Assembly: GCA_907165135.1 (NCBI GenBank) | Contig: OU015566.1 | Span: forward strand, 4,032,501 to 4,096,500 | DNA from: Oikopleura dioica | Taxonomy: Eukaryota > Chordata > Appendicularia > Copelata > Oikopleuridae | DNA: 64,000 nucleotides | Direction: 5' to 3' | In this document: one piece after another, positions 42,869 through 55,608 of the stretch | Numbering within the stretch: position 1 is the stretch's first letter | Layout of the letters: every line of letters starts with the position of its first letter | Notes under the pieces: generated by a model | Database searches by the model: none | Seen by the model: the letters and a program-made list of their open reading frames with translations, nothing else | What the model was told of the DNA's origin: nothing | Made by a program: the position numbers and the translations under genes

Positions 42869-44164
42869 TTTTTGAATAATTAATAAAGGGTTTTCAATTT
42901 AACGGAAGATGCCCTTATTTTAGCAGAATTATTTTTTCTCAAAAACCTTATTCTAACGGTTTTTTTACATGTTCTATAAAAAATCCGTTAAGGGGGTAGA
43001 ACTAGGTTTTTCGAAAATATGTGATTTTCGAGAGCCACTTTAAATAAGTAAAACCTGTTTTTTCTTATGATAACGTAATATCCTCAGAAATGTTGCTAGA
43101 AAAAGGGTTAAACTATCTAAAAATAAAATTTAAAAAATTTGGCTAGTCACGTGACTCGAGAAATTTGAGGACGCGAATAGGCTAAAATAGCGATTTTCGA
43201 TGAGATAGGTTGGTGTTTCGCTCTCTACCGCCAAAATTTGTTGACGAAAATTTTTTTTAAGAAAAATGTTGTTAGATTTAAGTTTGCTCTATCTTCAGCT
43301 GAAGAGAGAATTTGAATATCTTAGCTTGCCTGGCTTTGAGCGCCGGTCGAGAATTGCGTATTTTCGGAAATCCTAGTTCTACCCCCTTAAGGGATCCCCT
43401 CCCGATTTGAAAAATATCATCGAGAGCTTTTATGTGATATATTTTGGAATCTCCGTTGTCTGGCGATCATTTTCATATATTATGTCAAAGGAAGTCCGTC
43501 ACGTGGTAAGCCGTGAGAGAGCTTTGAAAATGGCTTATTTTAACGAAAAATTTTACTTAGAAAAAATTCGCAATTTTTTCGACTTTTCAAAGTCGACATA
43601 ATCAGATGAATGAGGGCTCTTTCGAAAGCTTAGAGAAAACTGAATAAGAAAAAAATAGATTTGATAAAATATCTAACCACTAACAGGCGCTAGAGAGCAA
43701 AGAAAGTCAAAAAAATGGCAAAAATCAGTTAAAAACATCTTGTTAAGAAAAATTCTACAATCCTTGACGGAATCACATGCCCGTACTAGAGATTGTAGAT
43801 CATGGATCAAGGAAGACAGTTATTATTGATTTAGGGCTCTATCTAAGAGCAGGAAAAACTAGTTCGATTTTGAAAATGGCCCAAAATGGGGTTTTTCGCG
43901 AGTATCAATGTTTTCAGCCCGTCTTTTCAAGGTGTTTCCCCTTATGAAAATCAATTTCTGTACTAGAGTTTCTTCATTAAGAAACGGGCTTTAAAATGAG
44001 CCCTCATACTTGGAAAAAGCTCAGCCCTAAAAAAAGTAGTTCGAAGTCAAAGTTGACGAAATCGGGGGGGGATCCCTTAAGGTAGGGTTTAGGGGAAAAA
44101 TAATATCGTTAAAATAAGGGCATCTGTCCGTTAAATTGAGAACTCCCTATCAATAATTCAAAAA
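42869..44164. mobile_element. Nested TTAA-type inverted-repeat complex
   Basis: The outer inverted repeat, about 57 bp, includes CAATTTAACGGA and GATGCCCTTATTTTA (42895-42925) matched in reverse at 44107-44139. Inside are two head-to-tail elements: 42988-43390 with ends TTAAGGGGGTAGAACTAGG, and 43387-44081 with ends TTAAGGGATCCCC. They share one TTAA at 43387-43390. Confidence 0.7.
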
Positions 44165-45329
44165 AAGATGATTTGATTGAGCGATTTTAAAATAAGTTCC
44201 TACCTCAACAAAAATATTAACAAAAAAAACATGAAGAGAAACTGATTTCTTTGAGTAGGTTTTTGCCGACCACCGTGCGGTAAACAACTTTGATAAACAA
44301 AATTTTCTCTGAAAATAATATCTAGAGCGCCGAAATTCAAATTGGATCAAATTTTTATCTAGCTTATTAATTTTCTGCATTTAAGGGTTTTTTCCATAAA
44401 AATGGTTTTTACGCGATGATGGGTTAAAATCTCGTTTTAATTTTTTTTTTGACTCGAAATATGAAATAAAAAGGCGGATTTTGATTGAGTGTATCATCGG
44501 CGCGGTTAGTAATTGATTAGAAAGAAGGTCGCCGATTTTTTTCTGTCCGGCGGTGTAAGGTTGCACCGTCTCGGACATGCACCAATACCAGGCTTCAAAA
44601 CATGATCCACGCGCGGGTTAAGAGAGAAGACAGAATGCAACACTTACACGTTTTTCTATGCATGTTCATGCTTTTCTTTATTTATCGAATTAAAAGACGA
44701 GGTAAAGCCCAAAGTGGAAAATAAGCTTTTTGAAAAATAAATTAAGACGTTGACACCCTTATTTTTAAATTTTTTTTATCCTTTTTTTTTGTAATAGACA
44801 ATTTTTGATTGATTTAAAAACATAAATACTGCAAATTATAATTTTTAAAAATAAATGAGTGATACCCTTAAGGATTTTTTATCAAAAAAGAATTTCTAAA
44901 TTGTATCCATATTTTCCTGCTCGATCATGCTCGGCGTGCGCACCGGGATGCGAACACTTGTCAGTTTCCGCTCGCAGCTGAGGCGCAGAAGTCTCATGTC
45001 CCAGCCAATGTACATGTACTCAGGTACAGTCAGGCGCAGCAGCGCTAATGAACGGTGCTCCGTGCCCTAACGTGATTTCTACCCGTGCGGTACGGGTTGC
45101 CCTTTCCGAGCAAAATATCACCAGTGAGCCGGCCGCTCTTTTTTGCGGCTTCTTCTCAAGACAAGCGTAAAAAACAAGTCTATTACTCAAACTTCTATCG
45201 GGCAATTTTCTCCAATAAAACCGTAAAATGTATTGAGCAAAGAAATATTTGAGGATTATGACATGAAATTGCACTCGAGTATTTCAAAAGTTCGATCTCG
45301 GATGCCACATAGAAAATACGATAATTACT

Positions 45330-48079
45330 CAAATATCACACGAGTTCGTTCACCTTCAATGAGCTTACGACTTCTAGTCATACCTTCATCGTATCTCTAT
45401 CAAAAGTACCGGCCCTCTACTACTACGTGAATCTGCTTATGTTTTGTTTTAGTCATAGAGTTCCAAAAGAACCTCCCGGCAAGTTTCTCAGCTGGGAGGT
45501 ACAAATCATTGCGGACTTACAAATTTATCCATCATTTAAGATTTCGAAAGAAGCTTCGATGCCCGAGCTTATCCCGTCTATGGCTATTCTGAACAATACG
45601 ACGTCAGAGGATTCCAACAAGACGATGGAAATTTCTACGAAAATCCGCAAAATATGATGCAAATGCCGGCGTACCAAATGAATAATCCACAAATGGCAAT
45701 TCAGCCCGTCGAGCCAATTCAACCAAAAATCGAGGTTATCCCGCCAGTCGACCCGAAACCTGTCGAAAGTCAAGTGGCAGTAGAAGTGCCGGCGCCGATT
45801 TCAGTTCAAGAAAAAGCTGAAAAGGTGAGTGAGGAGAAGAAGCTGTCGTTCATTCCGAGAGTCGCGCCAAGTCAAGTTCCGGTTGGACTGAATGATAATA
45901 TAGCCAAATCGACTGTAGCTCCTTTATCTCCAGGTAAAGTATTATATTTGGAGAAAAATTGATAAAAAAGTCGTCTGCCAATCAAAAAGCTACATTCTTT
46001 TTTTCAGCCAATCAGCGTGTTTGATTTTAAGAAGCTATTATTTAAAGATATTTATACCTTTTTCTTCATTTTCGAGTCAAAAGTAATCAAAAAGTTCAAA
46101 AAGCCAAAAGGGTTCAATTCAAAGACAAAGTAAGCCCAGACGTCTCCGAAAATAAAAATTAAGAGTTTATTTCTTTAACGCTCAATTTCACTTGATTTGT
46201 TCTGCGTACATGCAAAGCCCTTATTATATAATTTGTGGAGAAACAAAGCGTATATCCGCCATCTCCACTGCCCATTTTCCTTCTGAATAAAACTGGTGAT
46301 TAAGGTGATTGGGACTACAACGCACCCGTTGACCCTCAAATTCTCGACTACGAAGCTGATTTTTCGATTCCAAATGCCAATTTTATCTTCCACAACAAGC
46401 TGCCAAAGTCGGGATCAACGACGATGCACGACATTTTGAGAAAATTGAGTCAAAAGAATCTTTTCAATTACAAGAAGATGGACTCGTCGTTGATGGAATT
46501 TGATGATGACCAAAGTTTAGGAAAGCGTTTTTATCGAAAAAATTGGCAAAACGGCAATTTTTCGCTCAAAAATCAGCTTTGAAAACGCGAAAAAAAGTCA
46601 ACTACATAAAAGAAAACCAAAAAACTCCATTCTTCTTCATGCAGCACCACTTTTTCACCAATTTCACCAGGTAAGCCAGCTCATTTTCGCTCACCAGAAA
46701 TTCGCCGACAAATCTTTTGACAAATATTTTAAGCTTCGGACTTGAGCAGCCGACGATGATTAACGTGATCAGAGAGCCGCTCGATTGGTTTAGTAGCCAT
46801 TATCATTTCAAGGGCCGGTTTGAGCTGCTTTTTGCAAAAAAATGAAAATTTTCGAAAAAAAATAATGAAAAATTTTGCAAAAAAAAATGAAAATTTTGCA
46901 TAAAAATGAAAATTTTGCGAAAAATAAATGAAAATTCTTTGAAAAAAAAACAATAATTTTGAATAAAAATCAAAAATTTGGAAAAAAAATCAGAAATTTT
47001 GAAGAAAAAAATTGAAAAACCGAAAAAAGCTTTATGGCTGGAGCCGAAAACCCGGCCAGCGAGGAGAAGGAAGTGAAATGTCGCTGGAAGAATGTATTAG
47101 TACGGATGCTCCGACTTGCTCTCGTAACCATTGCTTAGGGTTCAGACTATTTTCTTGCCCAATCCAGCCTTTACTCGCTTTTTCGCCGATCGGATTATAA
47201 TTTCAATGAGCTTTACTATTCAAATTTACCTAACGATGTCTTTTTCTGAATTTCCATCCTTGAAAAAAATTGAAAATATTCATTTAAGAAATTCATTTTA
47301 GAGAGCTTTTCGTATTTTCTGACATAAGTTTTTGGGAATATTTCCCAATTTAATGAACCCTCGAAAAAGGCGATACATCGAGTTCTTCTGTGGAAATGGC
47401 CCTGATTGCCAACTTCCCCAACTAGCCCGAGATGATGATGTCTACAAATCGAAAATGGTCGAAGTGGCGAAGAGGCGAATGCTGGAGGATTATTTCGTTG
47501 TTGGAGTTTTGGAGCAGTTTGAAGATACATTGAACTTGTTTGAAAAAGTGCTGCCGAGATATTATCGCGGCGCATTGGACGTATACGAGTCGAAAAGTAT
47601 GGATTTTGAAGAAAGATGGAAATGATTTGTGCTTTTTTAGTGATTCAAACGACTCGAAACCAGACGAAATCGATCGGAAAACGTACTCTTCCAGATGAAG
47701 TTGCAACAAAACTTCGTTCTGGTGCATTAAAGTAAGTATCCAAATTGATCATGAAATCCAAGGGAAAACTGGAACGAATGATGTAAAAGAGGCAAAATGT
47801 TTTTTATTGTCTATGAATTGAATTAGAATGCTAATTAGCGGACCATAAATCATTTAATCCGCTATATTTACTCAATAAGAAGCCGGCTAGGACTGATTAT
47901 CGTTATGTATTTTTTACAAAACACTCATTTTTCTTAATCAGTCAACGATTTTATTAAATTTCATCAAAAAAATCTATTTTAGGTACGAACTTGATCTGTA
48001 TCAATTCGCCCGGCAACTGTTCAACAAGCAAATGGAAGCCCTTAATATTCCACGCTATCAAAAACCAGCTGAGCTCTAG
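45330..48079 (+). CDS. Heparan-sulfate/uronyl 2-O-sulfotransferase-like enzyme
   Basis: Type II Golgi-type layout: a poorly resolved N-terminal region, a Pro/Gln/Val-rich stem (45650-45933), then the sulfotransferase domain. PAPS-binding 5'-loop HNKLPKSGSTTMHDIL (about 46410), FGLEQPTMINVIREPLDWF (3'-phosphate loop region), FFCGNGPDCQ, DYFVVGVLEQFEDTL and LPRYYRGALDVY match 2-O-sulfotransferases in order. The family transfers sulfate to C2 of uronic acid in heparan or dermatan chains. At least six introns occur. One near 46816-47027, full of A/T-rich AAAATGAAAATTT repeats, seems to use a non-GT donor. The stop is at 48077-48079 after YQKPAEL. Confidence 0.8.
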
Positions 48080-48647
48080 AACCTAAAATCAGTTGATTTA
48101 AACAGGTAATTTAAAAAGAAAACGAAACAAACAAAAAAATACTGCTGCCATAAAATTTCAACATAAGAAGAAAAAAGTTTGTACAGAAAATACACTTATA
48201 TGCTGAAACGTATATTTGTAAATATATCCAACCATCCACTGCTGTATACCGAGAAATAAACGAACCAATATTTCATTAAAATTTACGTCAAGAAGGACCG
48301 ATAATAGCGACGGCTCATCGCGATCGAGATCTAATCGCAAGATGTCCAGAAAGGTGTTCAGAAAGGTGTTCAATCCACTCATTTCTCCACAAATGATATT
48401 CTGAGAATACTCAAATTTGGGAAAGAATATACTGTGTGAAAGCATCAGTTTCCATTAGTAAGGAAAAAAAGCTACCGTAAGCCGGTTTTATCCAAAATTA
48501 GGATCGATGAACAGGGTATCTTCTGAATCGAATTATTCCAATTTGCGGACTCATGATGAAAGAAACTCTGGTGTTGAGGACAAAAAAACGGCCTGTTGAT
48601 TGATTTTTCTTCCCAATTTAAGAAGGTTTCTTTGGAAAGAGTAAAAG

Positions 48648-49219
48648 ATGAGAGTGGTTGTGTTTTTATTCGTGATGTCGGCTGCAATGTTCACGGTTTT
48701 TGAGCTGCCTTCTATGTATACAACATGCATTGACAGTAAGTTTATCCCATTAATGACCCTCTGGCTTAGCCCTAAGGCTGGGGTCGGCATCGGTGCACGG
48801 TGCCCGGGACACGTGCCCCGCCCCGCTGGCCCGAATGCCCCGTTTTTTACAACGAGGCGGGGCACTCAGGGCACACGTGGCAAACGGGGCACGCGGGGCG
48901 GGGCAGGAGCTTCGGTAAATAAGAACGGGGCGGGGCGGGGCAGGAGCTTCGGTAAATAACAACAGGGCGGGGCGGGGCACCATGATTCGAGGCACCGATG
49001 CCGACCCCAGCCCTAAGGGGGTAGGGGCGTTTTGACTTCATCCAATATATCCTGCATTTTTCAGACAAAATCGCTGACCAAACCGCAACAGGAGAAGGCA
49101 TGCATTTTCCGCTCATCCAAATGGAGTGTGAAAATATGCTCTCAGAGTACATCGGATCCTTCGTTCTTCCCCAACGACTTTCCGAAAAGAAACGAGACAT
49201 TTTTCCCTTTTATCAGTGA
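48648..49219 (+). CDS. Small secreted protein, 80 residues
   Basis: Exon 1 (48648-48735) encodes a signal peptide (MRVVVFLFVMSAAMFTVF) and a short lead. Exon 2 (49065-49219) encodes QMECENMLSEYIGSFVLP and a basic C-terminus. The 329-bp intron joins exactly in frame. Two cysteines remain in the mature part, enough for one disulfide. No family was recognised. The intron contains a GC-rich palindromic element absent elsewhere in the window. Confidence 0.55.
48771..49017. mobile_element. GC-rich palindromic element in intron
   Basis: The ends GGCTGGGGTCGGCATCGGTGC and inverted partner are nearly perfect over 24 bp. The interior holds GGGGCGGGGC blocks and two copies of an AGGAGCTTCGGTAAATAA unit. 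It is strikingly GC-rich against AT-rich surroundings. Non-coding. Confidence 0.75.
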
Positions 49220-49347
49220 TTTATTCCGTTTTACTTTTTTACATTAAAACCCTCAGCTGCGACTTGATACTGTCAAAAGTTCATTCAGAGTTTGTTCGCT
49301 GTTGCCGTCGTTTTTCTTGAGCAGATCTTTTATCGTGTCTGAAGCTA

Positions 49348-51179
49348 TTAAGGGGGTGAGCCTTGATGATGGTTACCAAGAGAAATGTCTGGAAACATCG
49401 CTGAAAACTGCTCAATCGCTGATTTGAATTTTTCGGAGTCCTCTTTCATCAAAATGATTGTAGGGTTATCTAAGGGTTCTTGATTTTGGTTGAGAAAAAT
49501 GACTGTACCTTGAAGGGTACTGACACTTTCAGAACAAAACTCTCCCCTCATCATTCTTGAAGTGACTGGTTCTTGATTTAGTTCGGATGAGTCATCATCG
49601 GAGGCCGGAAAATCCATTTTTTCGATGATTTTTCTGAGTTTTTCGAAGTTCTCTTCCTTGATTGCACTTTCGATTTCTTCATTTTCCCAGGGATTTTCAG
49701 CCAGAAATACTCCATCGTCAGATCTTCCCGCTGCAAAATCTGAAGAAGAAGGAGTCAAATTAGAATTTGGAAAAGGAAAAATACTGTCAAATTTGGAAGA
49801 AAGAAGCATTTGCCAAGGAAGAGTTTTGATGAAATTTCCCTCGATCGCAAATCTTCTTAGATGCTTGAATTTGCCCCAAGAATTCGGGATCTCGGAAATG
49901 AGGTTTTTTGAGAGTTCAAGGCTGGCGAGAAATCGGCAGTTGGTGAGTTCGGCCGGGACGGATTTGATGGAATTATTGCTAAAAAGAAGATTATAGGATA
50001 AGCTTTTGAAAATAAGTGAAATAGTATGAAAAAGTGTAATAAATTTTTATTGTTTAATAGATTAGTCTAAGCCCCAATGATCAAATTCATCCTATGGTTT
50101 TGAAAAAAGCCGGTTTTAGAAATACGATCCAAGTTTTATTGACGTCAATTTTCTTTGATATCGTTGCTCAAACCTTTTATTGATTTACCTTAGATCGAGA
50201 GTGCCTAATCTCCTCATTTTCGCAATACACTCCGGGAACTCCCCGAGTTCATTGTCAGAAATCCAGAACGAAATCAGCGGAAGATCTCCAAATTCTTCCG
50301 GAAGCTCCTTGATTTTGTTCTTGCTAAAGTTGACAGTATCTATCTTCCCGTTGCAGAATTCTACTGGCACGGAGGTGAGCTGATTGTCGATTGCCCAAAA
50401 GGATTTGATGTTTTTCCAGGTCGTTGTATTTGGAAGTTCGATGAGTTGATTTCGTGTCAGGTCTTTTTCAAGATTGAAAAAATTAAAAAAATTTTCAAAA
50501 AAAATTTTAAAATTTCCAAAAAAAAATATTTTCAATTCTCAAAAAAATCTTCATTTTTTTCATCCCTTTTCTAGCCATTCCAGCATAGGGAAGCCTTCTG
50601 AGGGAAAACTGACTAGTTGATTTCTTGATAAATCAACTTCCAGCAATTTTTCTAGCTTTCCAAGAGAGCTGGGTATTTTTTCAATTTGATTGTCTTCGAG
50701 ATTTAGTCTTTCCAAGTGCACGAATTTGGAGAAAAATGAAGGGATGGATTTCAGCTGGCAGTGTTTGATCTCTCAATCGGAATGAATTTGCTTTCAATTT
50801 CAGAAAAAAAGGTTGTTTAATTCCGTTTCTATGACTTTTAAATTTTGCAGTCTGCACAAATCCGGCTTCAGAACACTCAACGGCGTCTTGTAGCAATAGA
50901 GCCATTCCAGGGTAAACAAAGTCGGCAAACCAGCGGGAAATTCTTTCTTTGTCTCTTTACTGATATCGATTCTGACCATTTCATCTTCAACATGCAACTT
51001 TTTCTTCAGCACAAAATCTTCTTCGTTTCCTTCCCAAAATGACGCCTTTCAAAAAAATTGCCTTTTTTAGAAAAAAAAATAATAATAAAAATAATTTATT
51101 TTCATGAAAATCTTACCCATTCGATTGCTCCCTTTTTCGCTCTAGAAGTCTCTTTGAAAGCTTTATCACCTCCACTCAT
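49348..51179 (-). CDS. Leucine-rich-repeat protein
   Basis: Starts MSGGDKAFKETSRAKKG in a 63-bp exon (51179-51117) followed by a short intron. A non-repeat segment is followed by a series of about 22-23-residue repeats of the LxxLxLxxNxLxxLPxx type, for example LERLNLEDNQIEKIP, IDTVNFSKNKIKELPEEF and LASLELSKNLISEIP. After the repeats comes an acidic tail of about 130 residues ending NHHQGSPP. It has no signal peptide or membrane segment, so it is probably a cytoplasmic scaffold of the SHOC2/LRR-Ras type. Intron limits between 50820 and 50460 are not fully resolved. Confidence 0.7.
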
Positions 51180-51199
51180 TTTTCCAAAAATAATTTTTT

Positions 51200-53920
51200 T
51201 TTTCTCCTACACGAAATATTTCAAGACAATACCAAAAAAGTACGGGCGTTATCAACTTTGACTTATCACATTGTCCACAGCGCGGGGCATCTTAAAATTT
51301 ACACCTTTTGCATTTTCTCATTTTCCAAACGGACACCCTTATTAACCGCGTGGGACGAATTGTACATTCCAATGTAGTTTAAGACTTTGAAGAGCCATAG
51401 TTCAAAAACTACTGATCGTATAAATCTGAAAATTGAAATGCGCCTTTGCACATCCTTAATCTCTCGCTCTTTAAAATTTCAGGGAATTATCGCGCACCAC
51501 CAGCGCTCTGCAGCGGATTAAGTCTGACCTACTTCGCGCTGCGCTCCTTTTCTCACTCGTAAGTCAGGTTCAATTTGGATTTTTTATTATTTTCAAAGTG
51601 AAAATATAGGTTTTTGATACTGGAGATTTCAAATTTTGAAAAATATTTACAAAAAATCAATGCGAAATCAACTCAAACGGTCAAAACAAGAGCTACAAGT
51701 AATATGAGAATGAGGTTAGCAGACAGAAAAACGGAAATTTAAGTTGAAATTATGAAAGCCTGTATTCGATTTAGTATTGTCTGAAAATTTGGCGAGAATC
51801 GGATGAGCGAGTCGCGAGTTATTCAAGTTTTCGCTTAAACTACAATGGAATGTACAATTCGTCCCGCGCTCATACGCGCGGATTCGTCCCACGCGGTTAA
51901 CGCCCCGAAAATAGAAATTGCAGAGATTAAAAGATTGTATTCTCCATTCCCAGCCGAAAATTTTCAACCCCCTTTTGTTTGGGAATTTTTATGAGAAGCG
52001 TTTTGTTTCGCACTTCAAAGAGATTATTGTTCCTGAGAAAGAATAATAAATTTCCTCTTCACACGCCTCGGGCGACTTCCGTTTTTTGAAGTGGCTTTTT
52101 TAGAATTTCAATGAGCGAATAAATCCTTGTTTTCTTAATTTTTTTGGTGATCGATCGATGGTTTTTTTTTGGACTTTTGATCCTTCTCTTGAACTAAGTT
52201 TATGGCAGGCTGGAAAAGGCTGCATGGGAGAATGGCGACAAATCGAGATTGGAGGCTCAAGGATCAAGCTACTTCCGCCCGAAAGCGGCTGACGGATTAC
52301 CGAAAAATCGGAAAAGGAGGGAAAATTAGAGAGTCACTCTCACGGCTTTCTTTTGACCTAAGGATGTCAATGGCGAATGCCCTTAATTTTTGCCTAAAAT
52401 TTGAGGCCTTGCGCTCAGCAACCTGTGTAGAAACCTGAGTCAGGGTCAGTCAGAAAGTTTTCTATGAAAAGCTTCTTTCAAACCCTGACTCAGGTTTTTA
52501 CACAGGCTCATACGCTGAGTACAAGAGAGAAATCTGTTTTTCGAGTCGAAAAATAGACATTGTTCAAAACACATCGCACAGAAAAAAATATTCTCCGGCG
52601 CCCTGGGGCGTGTGAAAAGTCAAAAACTTTTGTGATTGCAATTGATGGATCAGTGGCGACATGCTGAGGCTTGTTTCAGCTGAAGATCGCCTGCTGCGAC
52701 GCTTATTATGCGCTTTCTGATGATGCTTATCATTAAATTTGTACTGTTGGCTTCATGCTGGGTGTTTGTTTATTTGAAAATGGGTTGTTTGAATTTCATG
52801 GTCGGTAAAAATTTGAGTCAAAAAAGCCCACTTTTTTCGGTCAATATGCATTTTGTTCCCTGGCTAATCCAGGCTCTTAAAAATTCTAGTTCCCAGAAGT
52901 CATCGATCCAAAGAAAAGCAAGGAAAAGCCCCCTCCACTTTTGGCTTGAGAGGAATACACGTGCTTCCGCCGGAAAGGATGTTTTATATTTCGCGCTCGA
53001 CTGAAGATCCGCATTTTTTCTTGTACCCGAGACATTTCCGCTTCACTTCAAGTGGATCAACATATTTTCCGGAAAACAGAATTCGCAAAAATATTTTTGA
53101 AAAAGCCAAAATTTTGAATTTTTGTCTCAAAAAATGTTTTTCTTTGACTTTCAATTTCACAAAAAAATTTCAATTTATCGAAAAAAATCGTAAAAATAAT
53201 TACCAAAATGGCGCGTTCTACCATCAATGATCATAAAGGACATCAAAAAAGCGCGACCCTTGACTGCCGGCTCTTCGTTGAAGGGTTAAGGGTACACTCG
53301 TTTTGGCTTTGATCCCTTCCTCCTCGTCAAATTCAACGAGCACTTGAGTCCGTTTGTGGCGACTCTTTCAACTCATTATTTGCGCTAATTATTTTTGCAC
53401 TTCAAGAAAATTGGGCCCTTCCTTTGAGCCTCCTTTACAAAGAAAGAAATTTGTTTTCCCGCTTTTTCTCATAAATCCAGGATAATGACAACCTTCCCCT
53501 TAATTTTAAAAAATTTAAAACGAGAAAAAAATAAAAATTTTATTTTGTTTTTTCTTCATAAAAAAGTAACTAAAATTTGATCTTTTGAATAGTAATTTGC
53601 TTATTCTAAAAAATAAGGGTATCACTTTGCAAAATTTTATTTTCATAAATATATTAATACATTATTGAAGATATCCTCTTCAGCATCGCAATTTTCGACA
53701 TGAAGATAAGAAATACAAACAAGCTCAGACATTTCCAAAAAACACCATAGACCGGAAGTAAGGGGCGCCGTCACGTGACCTCTCTTAGATGATGGCGCGC
53801 TGGTGCGAACTTTGGCCCCTTATATTTTCGAAATTTTCGCTTGTTTTTTCACAAGAAATTTTAAACTGAAACTTGATTATTGAAAGTTTTGTTTCATTTA
53901 AACGGATATTTTCAAATTGC
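51200..53920. other. Intergenic stretch with one palindromic MITE
   Basis: No supported gene. It includes a MULE-like palindromic MITE at 52418-52517 (AACCTGTGTAGAAACCTGAG and inverse), AAGGGTAC/AAGGGTATC motifs at 53287 and 53619, and AT-rich DNA. Open frames at 52202-53230 lack coding features. Confidence 0.45.
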
Positions 53921-53924
53921 AAGA

Positions 53925-54113
53925 ATGGCGACCTCAGATTTGCTAACGAACCAGTACGACGAACAAGAGATGGTCTTCAAGACCCTTGGCCAGCTGCAGA
54001 AAATGCTTCCACCTTCAAACGAAGAAGAAAGCTTCGAAACAGACGAATTTTCCATCCTCCTCTCCGCGATCGAATACATCCAGTGGCTCAGTGACGCCTT
54101 GAAATCCTACTGA
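53925..54113 (+). CDS. Id-like helix-loop-helix protein, 62 residues
   Basis: A single-exon ORF from an ATG in good context (AAGAATGGCG). After a short acidic lead comes a helix (MVFKTLGQLQKMLPP), a Glu-rich loop and a second helix (FSILLSAIEYIQWLSDAL). The layout and the YIxxLxxAL pattern match the HLH of Id proteins. No basic DNA-binding region precedes it. Id proteins sequester bHLH factors and block DNA binding. It is shorter than vertebrate Id proteins and has no extra tails. It could also be a diverged bHLH factor that lost its basic region. Confidence 0.6.
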   Translation: MATSDLLTNQYDEQEMVFKTLGQLQKMLPPSNEEESFETDEFSILLSAIEYIQWLSDALKSY

Positions 54114-54119
54114 AGAGCG

Positions 54120-55600
54120 AGATACAGTGTAATTTGCTTTCACTCTGATTATTCATCCTTCATTTGACAGTTTACAGTAGCATTCGCTGCGTGCCTTACA
54201 ATTTTCTTCCCGTGTTTTACTTTTTTTATCAGAACTGCCCAGACTTCTTTGCTTTTTTCAATTTCATCTTTTTGATTATGTATAAAATAAAATGAAAAAC
54301 AAATTTTTGATGTGAGGTTCCGTTTCAGTATGAAGAATTTAGCCGGTTTTAGATTTCATATGAAATTTTTGATAAAATGAAACAAGATGAATTCGTCTTA
54401 TTCTACAGAAAATCAAAAAACCTCTGCCTTGAAACTTATTTTCTTGCTGTGATATTTATCTTCAATAAAATGCGATTTGATTATGAAGCCCTTACCTGCG
54501 TGTTAAATCTGTTTCAATCAGAAAATGCAAAAGAAAAAAGTTGTGGAATCCGCATACGAGAATTTTGACGAAAGCAAAAAGAAAATTCATCTTCGAGAGA
54601 AGCAAAAAACTAGCATGAATCTATTTCAAGGAATTATTCAAAAATTTTCTTTCAATTGCTCCTGCCAGAATTAAAGTATTTTGATTTTTTCTGACATCAA
54701 AAATTGCTTATAAAGGATTTTTCTCCAAGAATATCAAAATGGGAAAATGTCTACCAGACAAGCTGAGCCAGGGTTCTGAAAGCTTTGAACGATGACTCAG
54801 AATCATAACAAAGGTTTCGAAGCCAAGGCTATTATTTTACTAAAGGTCCAAAATCAAGGAACTTAATAAATTTTCAAAGAAAAATTTTCTTCCTTGATTT
54901 CAACATTATTAATTTGTCTAGCAATCAAATTTGCACCAAAATCGTGTGACTGCGATTTTGCCAGTCAACAATCGAAAATCATAAATTTGCGCCTCGACAT
55001 TTTTCTGATCGATTACGTAAACATCGAATTTCACGCTTCTGCTCATCGAAAATGGCAAATAATTTGTGTGCCTGAAAAACAAGTTATCCAGCTGTTTGCC
55101 TGAAAAATATCTGCTCGCATGGGCAAACACGCACGTGGCCGGTTACATACACATTTTATTTTTATATTTCCGGCTTTTGCGCACAATTTCGCGCCTCGCC
55201 AAACCCCAAATCGCCGCGAATTTAACGGCGGAAGTCGCGAAATACCGACGGGATTTTGAGATCATCATCAATTTCTTTGATCTCCAACAAAAATGAAAAG
55301 ACAAATGAAAAGTTTGAAATGGTGGACATCAAAGAAACAAATGGATTTGACTAGTGATACCTTTATTTTTATCAAAAGCAATAAAAATAAAGAATTTTTT
55401 GCTGATTCTCCGAAATTTTCGGCGAATAAGGAGCTGAAAAGGGAGGTAAAAAAAATCTGAAATCTGATTGGCTTACCCCCCAAATACAGAAATCTGATTG
55501 GTTCGAAACGAAACTTTTAGAATTTTTTATTCAAGAAATCAAAAAATCTTCATCTTTCATCATAAAATTGCATTTTCTTCAAATTTCTTCTTGAGTTTTT
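54120..55600. other. Intergenic stretch
   Basis: AT-rich. Contains a degenerate half of the palindromic MITE around 54755-54830 and an AATAAA-like cluster downstream of the HLH gene (54281). No further gene supported. Confidence 0.4.
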
Positions 55601-55608
55601 ATCGGAGA

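Larger units (their letters stand above)
39109..44930. other. Gene-poor AT-rich region with nested inverted repeats
   Basis: Nearly 6 kb without a supported gene. It holds a TTAA MITE nested in a palindromic MITE (40858-41105), several AAGGGTATC motifs (41730, 41815, 42770), and the nested complex at 42869-44164. A short minus-strand frame at 44578-44381 begins with a plausible ATG (MSETVQPYTAGQKK) but has no support. Confidence 0.5.

Noticed and set aside
48158-48445. Minus-strand ORF of 95 codons with LNTFL repeats
   Set aside because: The repeats come from a local duplication of AGAAAGGTGTTC, no family was recognised, and it lies in the 3' region of the sulfotransferase gene.
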